Below are positions 28,801 through 37,738 of a stretch of DNA of 64,000 nt, one piece after another; the stretch's first letter is position 1; each line of letters begins with the position of its first letter. The stretch is from NCBI GenBank assembly GCA_949358305.1, contig OX442315.1, forward strand, positions 17,200,427 to 17,264,426, read 5' to 3'. The position numbers and the translations under genes are program-made. The stretch is from Strigamia acuminata (taxonomy: Eukaryota; Arthropoda; Chilopoda; Geophilomorpha; Linotaeniidae). The notes beneath the pieces are model-generated. The model did no database searches. It had not been told where the DNA came from and saw nothing but the letters and a program-made list of their open reading frames with translations.

Positions 28801-31800
28801 AAAACGACCCCATTTTCGATTAAAATCTAAAGAAACTTGAGAAACTTCCGCTCGTTATACAAATGAGACCAAAACAAACTCGATCGACATGATTGAAATA
28901 ATCGTACAAGCTAATAAATAAGTCCGAAATGAATCAATCCCCATCCGATCCCCCCAAAGAGAAAAAAGAAAGAAAAAAAGGCACAATAAAACAGGCGTGA
29001 GTGCGAGAGATTAAAAACTCGATTGGAATTAAAAAGTGACGCCGGTTGAAATTTGGACCTCCAACAAAGAAGTAATGAAAGTGAGAAGTAGGGAGGGGGA
29101 AAATGTATATGCAAAATTTACTTCCCCCTACATCAGTGGTTGGTTCCTGGTCATGGTTTATGTCTTCATATTGGCAACAGATGTATCCGTGAGTTATGTC
29201 CAATTTTAAGCCAGCCAGCACCCGAGGCAGAGGCACTAGGCTTTGCCATTGGCTGCTTTTGCTAAAGCCACACCCTCGGATGGTCCATGATTGACTGACT
29301 GTTTAGCATGGCTTCATTCTGGGCAACAAGAAAGTGGGAGGGGGTAGAAGGGAGTTTCGGGGGGAGGATGGGGGGAAGAACGAGAGGAGAGAGCGAGGAA
29401 AGGAAGGAGGTCCTCTCATCATATCACTAAGTTGGGCTTTGTGTTTTAGAAGCTTTTTACTCGTCACGCCACCGCGCGACATATTTTCCAAGTACTCGCA
29501 GTTTGGTACGCATGGAATTGATGACATTGATGCGTACGCAACTCACGGCCATGTGCACGTAGCGGGAAAAGTTTGAGGGGGAAAGGAAGGACGCAATCAT
29601 GTTCTGCACTTATTCCTACTATAAACCCATCATGTACGTTCCTGCCAAATCCCTCTTTCCACCGGTAAGTGCCCAGATATTTCTCTCGTTTTTTTAATTA
29701 TTAAAAATTTGTGGTTGTTGATGCATGTTGTGGTTGGTTGGTTGGGGGGATGGGACCGTGACGGATTTTTTTTTTTTTTTAATTTTTTTTTTGGGAGCGG
29801 GAGAAAAGGCAATGCGTGTTTCTTACGTCAGGCAGAGCGTTTGTTGGTTTGCTAGATCCTGTTACTAAAAATTTCCTACGGATGACATCATGTAATGGCA
29901 AGTGCTAATGCATTCACCCTTGGCTTCCAGCTGGCTCGAGCCATCACCGAATGATAAGGGAGAGAGGAGAGAGTGGGTAATACCCACATCCTTTTGCTTT
30001 GCTTGGCTCATATTTTGCTTTTTTTTTTTTTTTTTTTTTTTTTATAAATAATATATATATAAAAAAAATTTTTATGAAATTAATTTATTTTTTTTTTTGG
30101 AAAGAAAAAAAATTGTCATAATGGCAGTGTGTAAAGGTCAAGTGTATATTGGGTCAGTTTTATTGCTGGGGATTGGAAAACAGATTTGAAGACAGGAATG
30201 ATTTTTTTATTTTATTTTATTTTTTTTGGGAGTTGTTGGCTATTGTTATATGATATCTGGAAATTGTGTAGTAGATATGGAGCAGCATATGTTGCCAAAC
30301 TTATCACTGTTCTCTCTCTCTCTCTCTTTTGTGTCTTGTGATTTGATCTCTGTTGGACTTTTTCGAAGAAGAAGAGAAAAAAAAGAGAGAAACTGACAAA
30401 TTGAAGGGAAATGAAAATAGTGGATCTGACCGGAAGATGAAAAATAAATAAATGTAATAACAATATCTCGTAAGGAAAAGTATAAAAGCAAGATGATAAC
30501 ATAAAAGAAAGTGCACGCACACTCCTCACCTCACTCACCTCGAGTGGAGCAGCTGAAAAGTTGCACTTGATAGAGAAGAAGGGTGTGTGGGGTGGTGACG
30601 ACCACTTCTTCTTCTCGTCGACGTCCTCCTCATCACAAGTTGCTTCATTTCCTTTAATGCAATTATTTTTGCTATTGATGTCAGCGGAAGAGAAATTTAA
30701 TTACCAGGATTAGTTGCTGGTGAGACAGGGCGGAGGGAGTCAGGTGGTCACCCTTGTCGGGCCTTGTGCCAGAAAAAGGATGGGAGTGGCGACATATTTT
30801 TGTTGTGTTTGGGGGTAAATGAAGTTTGGAGTTGAGAGGTGAAGATGAGGATGGCGGGTTTGAATGTAGCGCGCGCTTGTTTTGTGCGAAAGTGCGAATT
30901 GTGCGAAACGTTTGAGCGCGACCTTGGATTTCCTCGGCAGATTTTGGAGTAAATTGAATTTTTATCAGGAGAGCGATCAAGTGAGATTGGTTCCAGATTG
31001 GATTAAAGCTGACCCTCTTCAGCTCCATTTCACTTTCAATTTGTGAGACACATTTTTCATGCTAATTTATTTGGAAATAGTTTCTCGCTTTGGAGTTTTT
31101 GGGGGCTTGATGGGTTTGATGAAATTTCAAACTGGATTTGTTAATTTAGATGCGAGGTGGAAAGATTCTTTTTGAGAGGAATTTAAGAGGGAAAAGGTTT
31201 GTAATGGAAATGACTGCAGGTTGCAGTTGGTAATCAATTTGTAATATTTTTAAACGGACAATTATTGCTCTAACACCTACAGATAATATAGGCAGAAGGA
31301 GAGATTTTGGAGAAATAAAAAATATTCAAAGAAAAAAAAAATTTGAGTTTTTTTTTTTTTAAATATTTTTTTGTGTTTTATTTTAGACATGACGATCGGG
31401 TATTAAATTGTCGTTAACCCATAGACATAGCATGAATTTTTCAATCCGTGCACCACGTGCTCTTCTTATCAGGGTTGGGAATGAGTTGGTAAGAAGTAGG
31501 GTGGAATTTTTTTTAATAAATAAAAAGTAAAAAAAAAAAAAAACTTGCCATTTTGTTTCTGTAAGGGGGGGATATAAGTAATAAAAGAGTGCTAATTCTA
31601 CAATTGGCACATTGCAGGTGAAGCTATTATGTGTGTGCGGGAGAAGCTAATTTGTTGCAATATTGAATTTGAGGGAAAGCGGAATCAAACACCCTCCTAA
31701 TACACGCGAATATATTATACGTGTTTTTTTTATACTAGGGGTTGAGTTTGTGGGGTTGTTGGCAGTTAGGTTGGGTGAGGAGGACAATTCACATGTCTTG

Positions 31801-34800
31801 CCTTCTCCCCTAGACCGTTCTTGGTGCTAAACTGTGTTCTGATGTATGCAGAAGTGAATTTGATGACAAGAGTTTTTGTAGCCATTTATTCGGTAAAGAA
31901 GCATTGCGCAGATGGGTGCTGGCTCAGCTGATTATGCATTCGTGTTGGCGCGTTACTTTTTCTTGGCTAAGAAGACAGCCACAGCTTGCGTAACAATGAC
32001 AGACATAAGAAAATGTCCAAATGTGTCATCTTACATTTTTCGCGACATTAAAAGTGAAAGACGGGCTTGTTCCTTGTACGGTAACTCTTGCAAAGTCGTT
32101 ACAAAAGTAATGCCATTTCGAAGCTGACACCCCTTTTCCCTTTTTTGTAACAGCTTGGTGGGGACAAACTTGTTCGTCGGGGGCCATCTTAAGTTTGAGG
32201 TGTCGGAATTCATGTATAAATTTGAATTTTTTTATTTTTATATATTATTAATTTTTTATTTCTTTTTTTTCTTCTTTCTTTTATAGTACGGTACAGAGGA
32301 GTATGGCCAGGACTCGCCTAGGTATACTTCTCCAAAAGCAGGGCTCTATGGGGAATCCTATTATATGGGTAAGTATTGGAGATGTCAGTTGTTTTTATCA
32401 AGATAACGCAGTCTTAGTTGGTTGTTGAGACTGAATTGTTAATTATAGTAGTCAATTGATCACGTCTGTAAAGCGTTGCAAACACGTCAAATCGTGCGGA
32501 AATCAGCAAAAGTAGTGCAGTGCTAAATTTAGTTTCTTTTATTTTAATCACATCGGTTATTCGAACGACGGTGATCGATTGTTTTTATTTTCATGTACAG
32601 TGCATGAATCCAATGTCCGATTATGCGAACAAATGGGTTTTATCAACACCTATGTGTCCCATTTAGTTGGGGTAATCGGCGTAGTGCTGTATTTGAGTAT
32701 TAAATTAGATTAGACGATGTGATAGTAACGTCTGAAGTGCGTGTAGTCGAATTGTGCAGCACACTTATTTGGCAAAAGTCAATATATTCGTCGTAGGGCG
32801 ATGATTTATGGGTGTGCCAAGAGGGGTTGCCCTCTCTGATTTTCATGTTTGTTGATTTCCGTTTTCCATTCGCTGCACGTATAATGCATTTTAATCACGG
32901 CGTTTGTGTTGCGTTATGTGGCTGCACGATTTTGAGTGATGGGAATTGACTAATGTTAAGCAAATACGTTCAGTGTTTACGTTTTAACAACCGGGTTTGT
33001 CGGTACCGATTGCAAATGCAAATTGGAAACGGCAACGATGATTACTTGTTTCTTTTTTCTTTTTTGATTATTATTATTATTATTTTGGGGCTGCGTGGAA
33101 ATTTGGTTTGTGAATGCAATGCATTTTGCAAATTTTGAGCATGAAATAATCAATCATGGCAGAGGGGAAGAGAAAAGAGATTTGTAAGTTTTGTGCAGAC
33201 GTGTAAACGAGGCGGGGGTTTGTTTCTGCATTGCAAATGTCTCGGTGCGAAACGCGGGGCCCCCTAAGTCATGCTTCATTTTGTATGAAGCACAACAGGT
33301 CCTATTAAGTTAGAGTTAAAATGACAAATGATGTCATTTAAGTCAAGCGGCTTTATTTATTTGTGTTTACATATTTTTTTTTAAAAAAAGAAGAATTAAT
33401 ATCGCTATTATTTATCTTTATTTCTTATTTTTCTCGTAAAAGATGGCAATCCTGACCCTTGGTCATCAGGGAATAACCTTCCCACCTCCAGTTACACTTA
33501 CACAACCCCCATGATGGCGTCGGGCACTCACCTACCGCAAACGCCGTCGGCTTATTCCAATATGCATCTTCCACCTGAAAGTATGGTAAGTTTGTTTTTA
33601 CTTTTGGCAGCATTTCCGAGGAAAAACACGAGTTTTGCATGGAAATTTGGTGATTTGTTATATTTTGTTGTTTAATTTGTGTTATTAGGGCTACCACACA
33701 ATGTCCCCGAGTCATGACCCCAACATGATGCCAACCAGTCTTCCACCAGTGTCCAGTTTTCGTGGACCTGGGACTCCATCTGTGGCTCACCTATCCGCCT
33801 CACCGTTGTACGGCAACACGAACCCGTCGCCCACACTCAACAGCACGGAGCCCCTGCTGAGCCGGACCAATCAACCGGCATCGCAAACGGGGGATGCTCT
33901 TGGGAAGGCCTTGGCCTCGGTAAATTGGAAATGTCGATTTAAATATGCAAGGAAAAAATAAATATCGAAGCAAGATTGACTCGGGCCTGGTTAAATATTT
34001 GTCTATTCGGATGAGTGTCCGCTGGGACTTGCAGGCGCAGCGCAGGCCCGGATGGATGGACGGACGAGGACGGGCTAACTCGTCTCGCGTTGCGTTGCGA
34101 GCAGTGGCTAAATCCTACGGCCATTTATCACGTCTCATCGTTAGCAGTGAAAAGTGGGAGGGGGCGTAGTTGCTGATGCGCTTATGCACACACTCGAGGA
34201 TCTTTGTGGTCATTTATAAGGATCAACAGTGTTTCGGTTGTGTACTGAACTGTTGGGATCCACGAAATGGGGGCAAATAACGGATTTAGCAGACGTTGAG
34301 TTTGTTGAAAAGGGTCACCAATCCGATTGGATGAGATGCCGTCACTCATCTCTTGGTTCGGACGCTGTCACTTAACAGATTTTCCGACTTTCTCGTCGGT
34401 GATTTGTTGCTATTTGAAACGATGGTGTCTCGTTACACGAGAGTTCAAGTTTGGAAGGGAAAAAAGAAGGAAAAAAAATTATTTTTATTTTCTTTTTATT
34501 TTCTTCTTCATTTTTTGTCGTTTCTGCGCCGCTTTTCTGTATGTTTGGTTAATACATTAAAGGGGAATATAAAGATGCGGCGAATTGCAGTTTATTGTAT
34601 CGTCTTCCATTAGGAATTGGAGCCCGAGATAAGTTGAGTTCCCTAGTGAACAACTCGGTGAAAGGGGGGAGGATGAATAAGGGGGATTGTAATGTGGTCG
34701 TTGTTTGGATCGTAAAAACGACCGTTCACTATTGGACTAAAATCTAATTTGCTTTGGGTTTGAAATGCATAGAGAATGTAACGTGCTGTAAAGTTGATTC

Positions 34801-37738
34801 ACGAGCTAGATATTCTTGTGTTTCTGTGTGCGCTTGCACTTGCGAGTCTCTTACGACTATGTATTATGTAAAAGTGAATTAAGCTGTTACGTCTGCCGGC
34901 GAATTTGTATCATTCTGTCACTTTGACCATTGACAAAAGCCAGATCCCTCCTAAAACCAACAAGAAGGAAAAGTTCTTTTTTTTTCTTTTTCTTTTTTTT
35001 TCTTTTGCTTTCTTGCAACGAATTAAAGCTCATCTTTTGTTCCGTAACAACAAATGGATATATATATTTTTTATAAATTTTTATCTCTGGATTTTTATTA
35101 TTTTTATCAGTTAGATTTGATGAATGGCGAGAAACGAGCGAGATTTAGACGAGATAATTTGAGAGTTATGTCACCTTAGTTTAATAAAGTGAAATTGGCA
35201 AATTTGCTGATGAGAAATTAAATTGTTCATTTCAGATTTATTCTACCGACCATACAAGTAGCAGCTTTTCTTCCAATCCATCTACCCCCGTCAGTTCTCC
35301 GCCTCCTCTGTCGGGTAATTTGAACGAAGGAAAAGTTGAAGTTGGCGAATGGAGTCGCTATATTAATCGTATTCATTTGCAGGGGCATCTCAGTGGTCGC
35401 ATCCAGCACCTCAAGGTGGACCCTCCTCGCCTCATTTTGCCGATGGCCGCTTGCATTCATTGGTAAGAGGATTAATCTTAAACCAGTTTCTCCAAAATTG
35501 AATAATTAACTAAGACTGGAAGGGGGGAATAATAAGTGGAATTATCTGGGGAATGAATTGACACTGGAAAATGTCGAGTAGAAATTTCGCGTCAAGTTGA
35601 TGCGATTTTAGAAGGTAAGTGTCAACTGCACAGCCCGAATCTCTCTTTATTATTTTTATTTTCCTTTCGTCAGATTTATTTATTTATTTGCACTCGACTT
35701 CTAGTTTATGCATGCTGCATGTTTCCATTATTTTTTTTTCCTTTTTCTTCATTTCTTAACTTTAGCCCAATTCATTGGATGCCCGATTGGACAATGCTCT
35801 CAACATTCTTTGCGATTCTAACGAGGTAAATTATTTTGATTTTATATTAGTGTCGATTAATAGGTGTTAACAGGTTTTAGAGCGTTTGAATTTGAATCCG
35901 ATTTATGTATTTATTTATTTATTTATTTATTATTATTAAGTTGAATTTTTTAAATCATTTTTTAAAGACGCGAATGGAGGAGCGGTTGGACGACGCCATC
36001 AATGTCCTCCGCAACCATGCGGAGGGGCCCCCACTTCACGGGCCACATTCGGCCGTTCTAGGCGTCCCACATTCCAATGGCCTAATTGGAAGTATGAGTT
36101 CCGGATACCCTAATCAGAGTTCCATAACCACGCTGGAATCTCACTTGGTGGGTGATATGAATAATTGTAATATTTAATTTTGTGGTTTAATTGTTTTATT
36201 TTTGTTTAAATTTCTAGACAGGACCTCATTCACTAGCTGACAGGAGTCAGGACAACGCTTCAGCAAATGCATCACAACCTTCGTTTAGTAAGTTGACTGC
36301 GAAGTAAATAATGACTGATACTAATTGCATTTTGTTGTGTTTAGACTTAACAGGTCAAATGGGTGATCAGCACTCGGATACAGATGGAGATATCAAACTA
36401 CAGCGACTTTCTCGAAAGCGAAAGACTGATGACGATGAGAAAGTTTGTGGACCAGACAGTGTAGGAGCCGTCCCAGTAACGACGTCTGCCGTTAGCACCA
36501 CAACTACAACCACGTCCAGTTCACAGCACAAAGGAAATAAACGCTCAAGGTCGCGATAGTACGTGACAAGACGTGCACAAATTTTATCTTATGTTTATCA
36601 TTGCGAATAGAAATATTTAAATTTAGACGCTTAATTGAGAGAGAGAATAAATGCTATGAAATGAGTGCCAAGAAAAGACCGTTTCTCATTCATATCTTTT
36701 TTCAATCTTAGTCTTTCCTCATCGCTGTTATCCAGTAGTGCAGATGAAGATGAATCCCCAGAATTGAAAGCAGAACGAGAAAAAGAAAGGCGGCAAGCCA
36801 ATAATGCTCGGGAAAGGTAATCGGGAGCGAAACGGGATCTTTTGAATTGGAGTAATAAAGTTGGTTGATAAATAATAGAATTCGGGTGCGAGATATAAAC
36901 GAAGCTTTCAAAGAACTTGGACGAATGTGTGTGATGCATCTAAAAACCGACAAAGCTCAAACTAAGCTCAACATCCTACATCAGGCTGTCGAGGTTATAA
37001 CGAATTTGGAGCAACAAGTGCGGGGTAAGATACAAAACAAGGACGGGAATTGAGCACTTTTATCGGGAAATGACTAAATAAATAAATAAATAAATAATGT
37101 TTGTTTACAGAGCGAAATCTAAATCCAAAAGCAGCGTGTTTGAAACGCCGAGAAGAAGAGAAAAACGAGGAAGGACCAAAATTAGGGCCTCATGCGCTTC
37201 CTCATCCAGCGTCTATGAACCCATTAGCGAGCCAACATTTAGCAACGACACTATCGGTGAGTTAACTACACGCGAGAAATGCAAATAAGGGAATTCACAG
37301 CGACAAAACCATGCGGATTTCCTTTTTCTTAAGCCTACCAAATTATTAAAACATCTGATGTGAAAATATTGGTGAGTTGTCGATTAGTTCGAATTAGGTT
37401 ATTTCATTTCTTAGTAGAAATAAATAAATGAACAAATAAATAAAAGAACGAACGAACTCGTGGTTTCGCACAAGTTCCTTCGTTTAGTTAGCGGTTTGCA
37501 TAACTATTTTGTAACGGGTACTTTTGTTTAAAAAATTCCACTATTTATGCAATTATCCACTTGCAACGCTTGTGTGGTTTGACTGATTGCAAGAGTTGAG
37601 ATAGTGATAATTATTAAGAAAAAGTACCTGTAGCAAGCGCTGGGATTTTGCACAAATAAAATGACACTTGTTTCTGTTTTGCATGGGTCAACGAAGGCTT
37701 CTCAGCCACCTTTACCTCACAGCCAACCTCCACAATAG
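184..37738 (+). CDS. da: E protein (class I bHLH transcription factor, daughterless/TCF4-TCF12-E2A family); 17 exons, 5' incomplete
   Basis: Nuclear transcription factor that binds E-boxes (CANNTG) as a homodimer or as the partner of tissue-specific bHLH proteins. Exons: 184-242, 4097-4211, 8648-8673, 8735-8764, 32287-32368, 33443-33585, 33689-33919, 35236-35314, 35383-35462, 35766-35825, 35968-36147, 36218-36287, 36345-36558, 36712-36816, 36879-37024, 37111-37256, 37697-37738. All junction phases agree and the join encodes 601 residues plus stop. Seen in order: an LSPGSPYYP motif, a basic NKRKRD stretch, [13 protein letters not shown] followed by [17 protein letters not shown] (activation domain 2), the helix [13 protein letters not shown], an acidic/serine linker, then the bHLH with [20 protein letters not shown], a loop, [14 protein letters not shown], and the E-protein-specific tail [18 protein letters not shown]. 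That tail identifies class I bHLH. The N-terminal activation domain 1 must lie left of the window. Introns of 23.5 kb and 4.4 kb are typical of this family. Confidence 0.95.
1013..1196. mobile_element. Short inverted-repeat element resembling pogo/Tigger-type MITEs
   Basis: The left end reads GTCGAAACTGTTTATAACG. The reverse complement of the right end reads GTCGATACTCTTTATAACG. The match continues for about 26 bp with three differences. The inside carries repeated CGTTATATCG-like words (near 1076, 1147 and 1160), typical of short non-autonomous pogo-family elements. A TA follows the right end at 1197-1198, but a clean TA is missing on the left. No ORF. Family placement rests on resemblance, not a database match. 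Confidence 0.55.
3199..3446. repeat. Minisatellite, 31-bp unit, about 8 copies
   Basis: Units begin with GGATGAAATTC at 3199, 3230, 3261, 3292, 3323, 3354, 3385 and 3416, exactly 31 bp apart. Each has an AAAAGTGGTA core and a few substitutions. A degenerate half unit follows to about 3475. Intronic. Confidence 0.95.
4097..4211 (+). CDS. da: E-protein exon with LSPGSPYYP motif
   Basis: Acceptor TTTACAG before 4097 and donor CAAG|GTCAGT. The 115 nt encode [18 protein letters not shown] followed by [20 protein letters not shown]. The LSPGSPYYP stretch corresponds to the LSPTKPGSQYYQ region of vertebrate TCF4/TCF12. Confidence 0.85.
4212..8647 (+). other. Intron of the E-protein gene, 4.4 kb
   Basis: No exon recognised. 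AT-rich, with a T25A16 tract at 4769-4809 and a patch rich in ATTCGG words at about 5810-6000. Short open frames (for example 5549-5821) have no family resemblance and no convincing splice context. Confidence 0.6.
4769..4809. repeat. Poly-T/poly-A tract
   Basis: Twenty-five T followed directly by sixteen A, a self-complementary low-complexity tract. Confidence 0.9.
8648..8673 (+). CDS. da: E-protein micro-exon with basic NKRKRD motif
   Basis: Twenty-six nt between acceptor TTTGCAG and donor GAC|GTAAGT, encoding GASNKRKRD across the junction. Phase 1 in, phase 0 out, matching both neighbours. The basic cluster is a plausible nuclear localisation signal and sits where vertebrate E proteins have a basic NLS-like region. 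Confidence 0.8.
8735..8764 (+). CDS. da: E-protein micro-exon
   Basis: Thirty nt ([10 protein letters not shown]) with acceptor TTGTTAG and donor TGG|GTAAGT. Phase 0 on both sides, so it could be skipped without shifting frame. It corresponds in position to the MEVQTKK segment of TCF4. Confidence 0.75.
9487..9665. repeat. Dispersed-repeat-like segment
   Basis: The sequence ACCGAGCTTCGCCCGG, then a stretch reading like 'aaatttcatgacaat...ttggaaagttatt...cagacagatacat', resembles the common 3' segment of interspersed repeats in many invertebrate genomes. Assigned by resemblance only; the class is not determined. Confidence 0.3.
10770..10789. repeat. (AG)n microsatellite
   Basis: About ten AG repeats in an E-protein intron. 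Confidence 0.9.
14779..14808. repeat. (CCTT)n microsatellite
   Basis: About seven tandem TTCC units. Confidence 0.9.
20756..21016. mobile_element. 261-bp inverted-repeat element (TTACCGTATTTT ends, TA flanks)
   Basis: The left end reads TTACCGTATTTTATCGATTA. The reverse complement of the right end reads TTACCGTATTTTACCGATTA, one difference in 20. A TA dinucleotide flanks each side (20754-20755 and 21017-21018), as expected for Tc1/mariner-type target duplication. The inner parts of both arms carry an AGCCGCGGCT palindrome. No ORF, so it is non-autonomous. A related fragment lies at 42060-42117. Confidence 0.7.
28499..28805. repeat. Minisatellite, 31-bp unit, about 10 copies in two subtypes
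   Basis: TTTTACTTGAAAAATC cores recur every 31 bp (one 32) from 28504 to 28784. The first four units end in CGCCGGAAAG and the later ones in CTTACAAAA, so the array was made from two variant blocks. Confidence 0.9.
29250..29598 (+). promoter_or_regulatory. Candidate internal promoter of the E-protein gene
   Basis: Inferred from its position just upstream of the alternative first exon. It is less AT-biased than its surroundings, with GC-containing stretches around 29460-29575. No TATA box or defined core element can be assigned with certainty, and the start site is unknown. Confidence 0.35.
29599..29664 (+). CDS. da: Alternative first coding exon of the E-protein gene
   Basis: ATG opens 22 codons ([18 protein letters not shown], then LFPP) and ends at a strong donor CCG|GTAAGT in phase 0, exactly the phase needed to join exon 32287-32368. 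Vertebrate TCF4 and TCF12 use an internal first exon at the corresponding place, encoding MYCAY..., a tyrosine-rich run, then joining a Y...DSP exon. Here MFCTYSYY...MYVPAKS joins [13 protein letters not shown]. The isoform would be 547 residues and lack everything encoded by exons 184-8764. The exon is predicted from sequence only. Confidence 0.7.
29665..32286 (+). other. Intron of the E-protein gene, 2.6 kb
   Basis: AT-rich, with a (T)n(AT)n tract at about 30018-30060 and a (TC)n tract near 30310-30330. No exon was recognised between the alternative first exon and exon 32287. Confidence 0.6.
32287..32368 (+). CDS. da: E-protein exon ([14 protein letters not shown])
   Basis: Acceptor TTTATAG, donor ATGG|GTAAGT, 82 nt. 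Encodes [17 protein letters not shown] and [10 protein letters not shown](D), matching the ADYNRDSPGYPSSKP region of TCF4. It is the shared acceptor for both the long form and the form starting at 29599. Confidence 0.9.
32369..33442 (+). other. Intron of the E-protein gene, 1.1 kb
   Basis: No coding signal. A short (ATT)n run lies near 33070-33085. Confidence 0.6.
33443..33585 (+). CDS. da: E-protein exon (DPWSSGNN region)
   Basis: Acceptor GTAAAAG, donor ATG|GTAAGT, 143 nt, phase 1 to 0. Encodes (D)[18 protein letters not shown]..., matching the DPWSSSSG segment that is well conserved in E proteins. Confidence 0.92.
33689..33919 (+). CDS. da: E-protein exon ([13 protein letters not shown])
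   Basis: Acceptor ATTATTAG, donor TCG|GTAAAT, 231 nt, phase 0-0. Begins [11 protein letters not shown], includes [14 protein letters not shown], and ends [13 protein letters not shown], a hallmark E-protein sequence at the start of activation domain 2. Confidence 0.95.
33920..35235 (+). other. Intron of the E-protein gene, 1.3 kb
   Basis: No coding signal beyond short chance frames. T/C-rich runs occur near 34975-35005. Confidence 0.6.
35236..35314 (+). CDS. da: E-protein exon, activation domain 2 core
   Basis: Acceptor TTTCAG, donor TCGG|GTAATT, 79 nt. Encodes [18 protein letters not shown] then VSSPPPLS. This is nearly identical to the loop-helix/AD2 sequence of vertebrate E proteins, which contacts co-activators. 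Confidence 0.95.
35383..35462 (+). CDS. da: E-protein exon (GASQWSHP...LHSL)
   Basis: Eighty nt after a 68-bp mini-intron. Acceptor TTTGCAG, donor TTG|GTAAGA. Encodes [19 protein letters not shown] then ADGRLHSL. It ends with the LHSL that precedes the conserved helix in E proteins. Confidence 0.9.
35463..35765 (+). other. Intron of the E-protein gene
   Basis: 303 bp, AT-rich, ending in a pyrimidine-rich tract. Nothing else seen. Confidence 0.6.
35766..35825 (+). CDS. da: E-protein exon, extra RLDNALNIL helix (probable duplicated exon)
   Basis: Exactly 60 nt, acceptor CTTTAG, donor GAG|GTAAAT, phase 0 on both sides, so it can be included or skipped in frame. Its [13 protein letters not shown] resembles [12 protein letters not shown] at the start of the next exon. 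Vertebrate E proteins have only one such helix here (DRLERLDDAIHVLRNHA). Confidence 0.8.
35968..36147 (+). CDS. da: E-protein exon, [13 protein letters not shown] helix
   Basis: 180 nt, acceptor TTAAAG, donor TTG|GTGGGT, phase 0-0. Begins [20 protein letters not shown], the conserved E-protein helix between AD2 and the bHLH, followed by a [17 protein letters not shown] loop that matches the vertebrate SHNGAMG region. Confidence 0.95.
36218..36287 (+). CDS. da: E-protein exon (linker)
   Basis: Seventy nt, acceptor TTCTAG, donor TTTA|GTAAGT. Encodes [18 protein letters not shown] then SQPSF. Low-complexity linker; assigned by phase and position. Confidence 0.8.
36345..36558 (+). CDS. da: E-protein exon (acidic/Ser-Thr linker)
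   Basis: Acceptor TTTAG. Encodes [33 protein letters not shown] and a threonine/serine run ending in KRSRSR. The donor at 36559 (GTACGT) is preferred. A weaker donor at 36550 (GTCGCG) is in the same phase and would remove three residues. Reading past both gives a TAG at once. Confidence 0.85.
36712..36816 (+). CDS. da: E-protein exon, start of bHLH basic region
   Basis: 105 nt, acceptor CTTAG, donor AAAG|GTAATC. Encodes [18 protein letters not shown] and [16 protein letters not shown]. The basic-region residues ER.ANNARER begin here and continue in the next exon, a split at a conserved place in the family. Confidence 0.95.
36879..37024 (+). CDS. da: E-protein exon, bHLH helices
   Basis: 146 nt, acceptor AATAG, donor CGGG|GTAAGA. 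Encodes [18 protein letters not shown], a loop with [11 protein letters not shown], and helix 2 [18 protein letters not shown]. This is the DNA-binding and dimerisation core and the strongest single identification in the window. Confidence 0.98.
37111..37256 (+). CDS. da: E-protein exon, class I-specific C-terminal tail
   Basis: 146 nt, acceptor TTTACAG, donor TCG|GTGAGT. Encodes [18 protein letters not shown], then [19 protein letters not shown] and [12 protein letters not shown]. The first part is found only in E proteins directly after helix 2. If the donor is not used, the frame stops at TAA 37262-37264 after two more codons. Confidence 0.95.
37257..37696 (+). other. Last intron of the E-protein gene
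   Basis: 440 bp without coding signal. Retention would end the protein two codons into the intron. Confidence 0.55.
37697..37738 (+). CDS. da: E-protein terminal exon
   Basis: [13 protein letters not shown] then TAG. The acceptor AACGAAG has a weak pyrimidine tract, but the phase matches and the proline-rich ending suits E proteins. An alternative is that the protein ends inside the preceding intron. Confidence 0.6.
   Translation, partial: ASQPPLPHSQPPQ

Larger units (their letters stand above)
8765..29598 (+). other. Large intron of the E-protein gene (5' part, up to the alternative first exon)
   Basis: About 20.8 kb without recognised coding exons. Open frames here (up to 159 codons at 14539-15018, minus) fall in low-complexity DNA and look like chance. 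It holds simple repeats, an inverted-repeat element at 20756-21016, a minisatellite at 28499-28805, and less AT-biased, homopolymer-poor stretches (about 15000-15560, 17590-18030 and 18560-18740). Those may be regulatory, but this is inference only. Confidence 0.6.
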
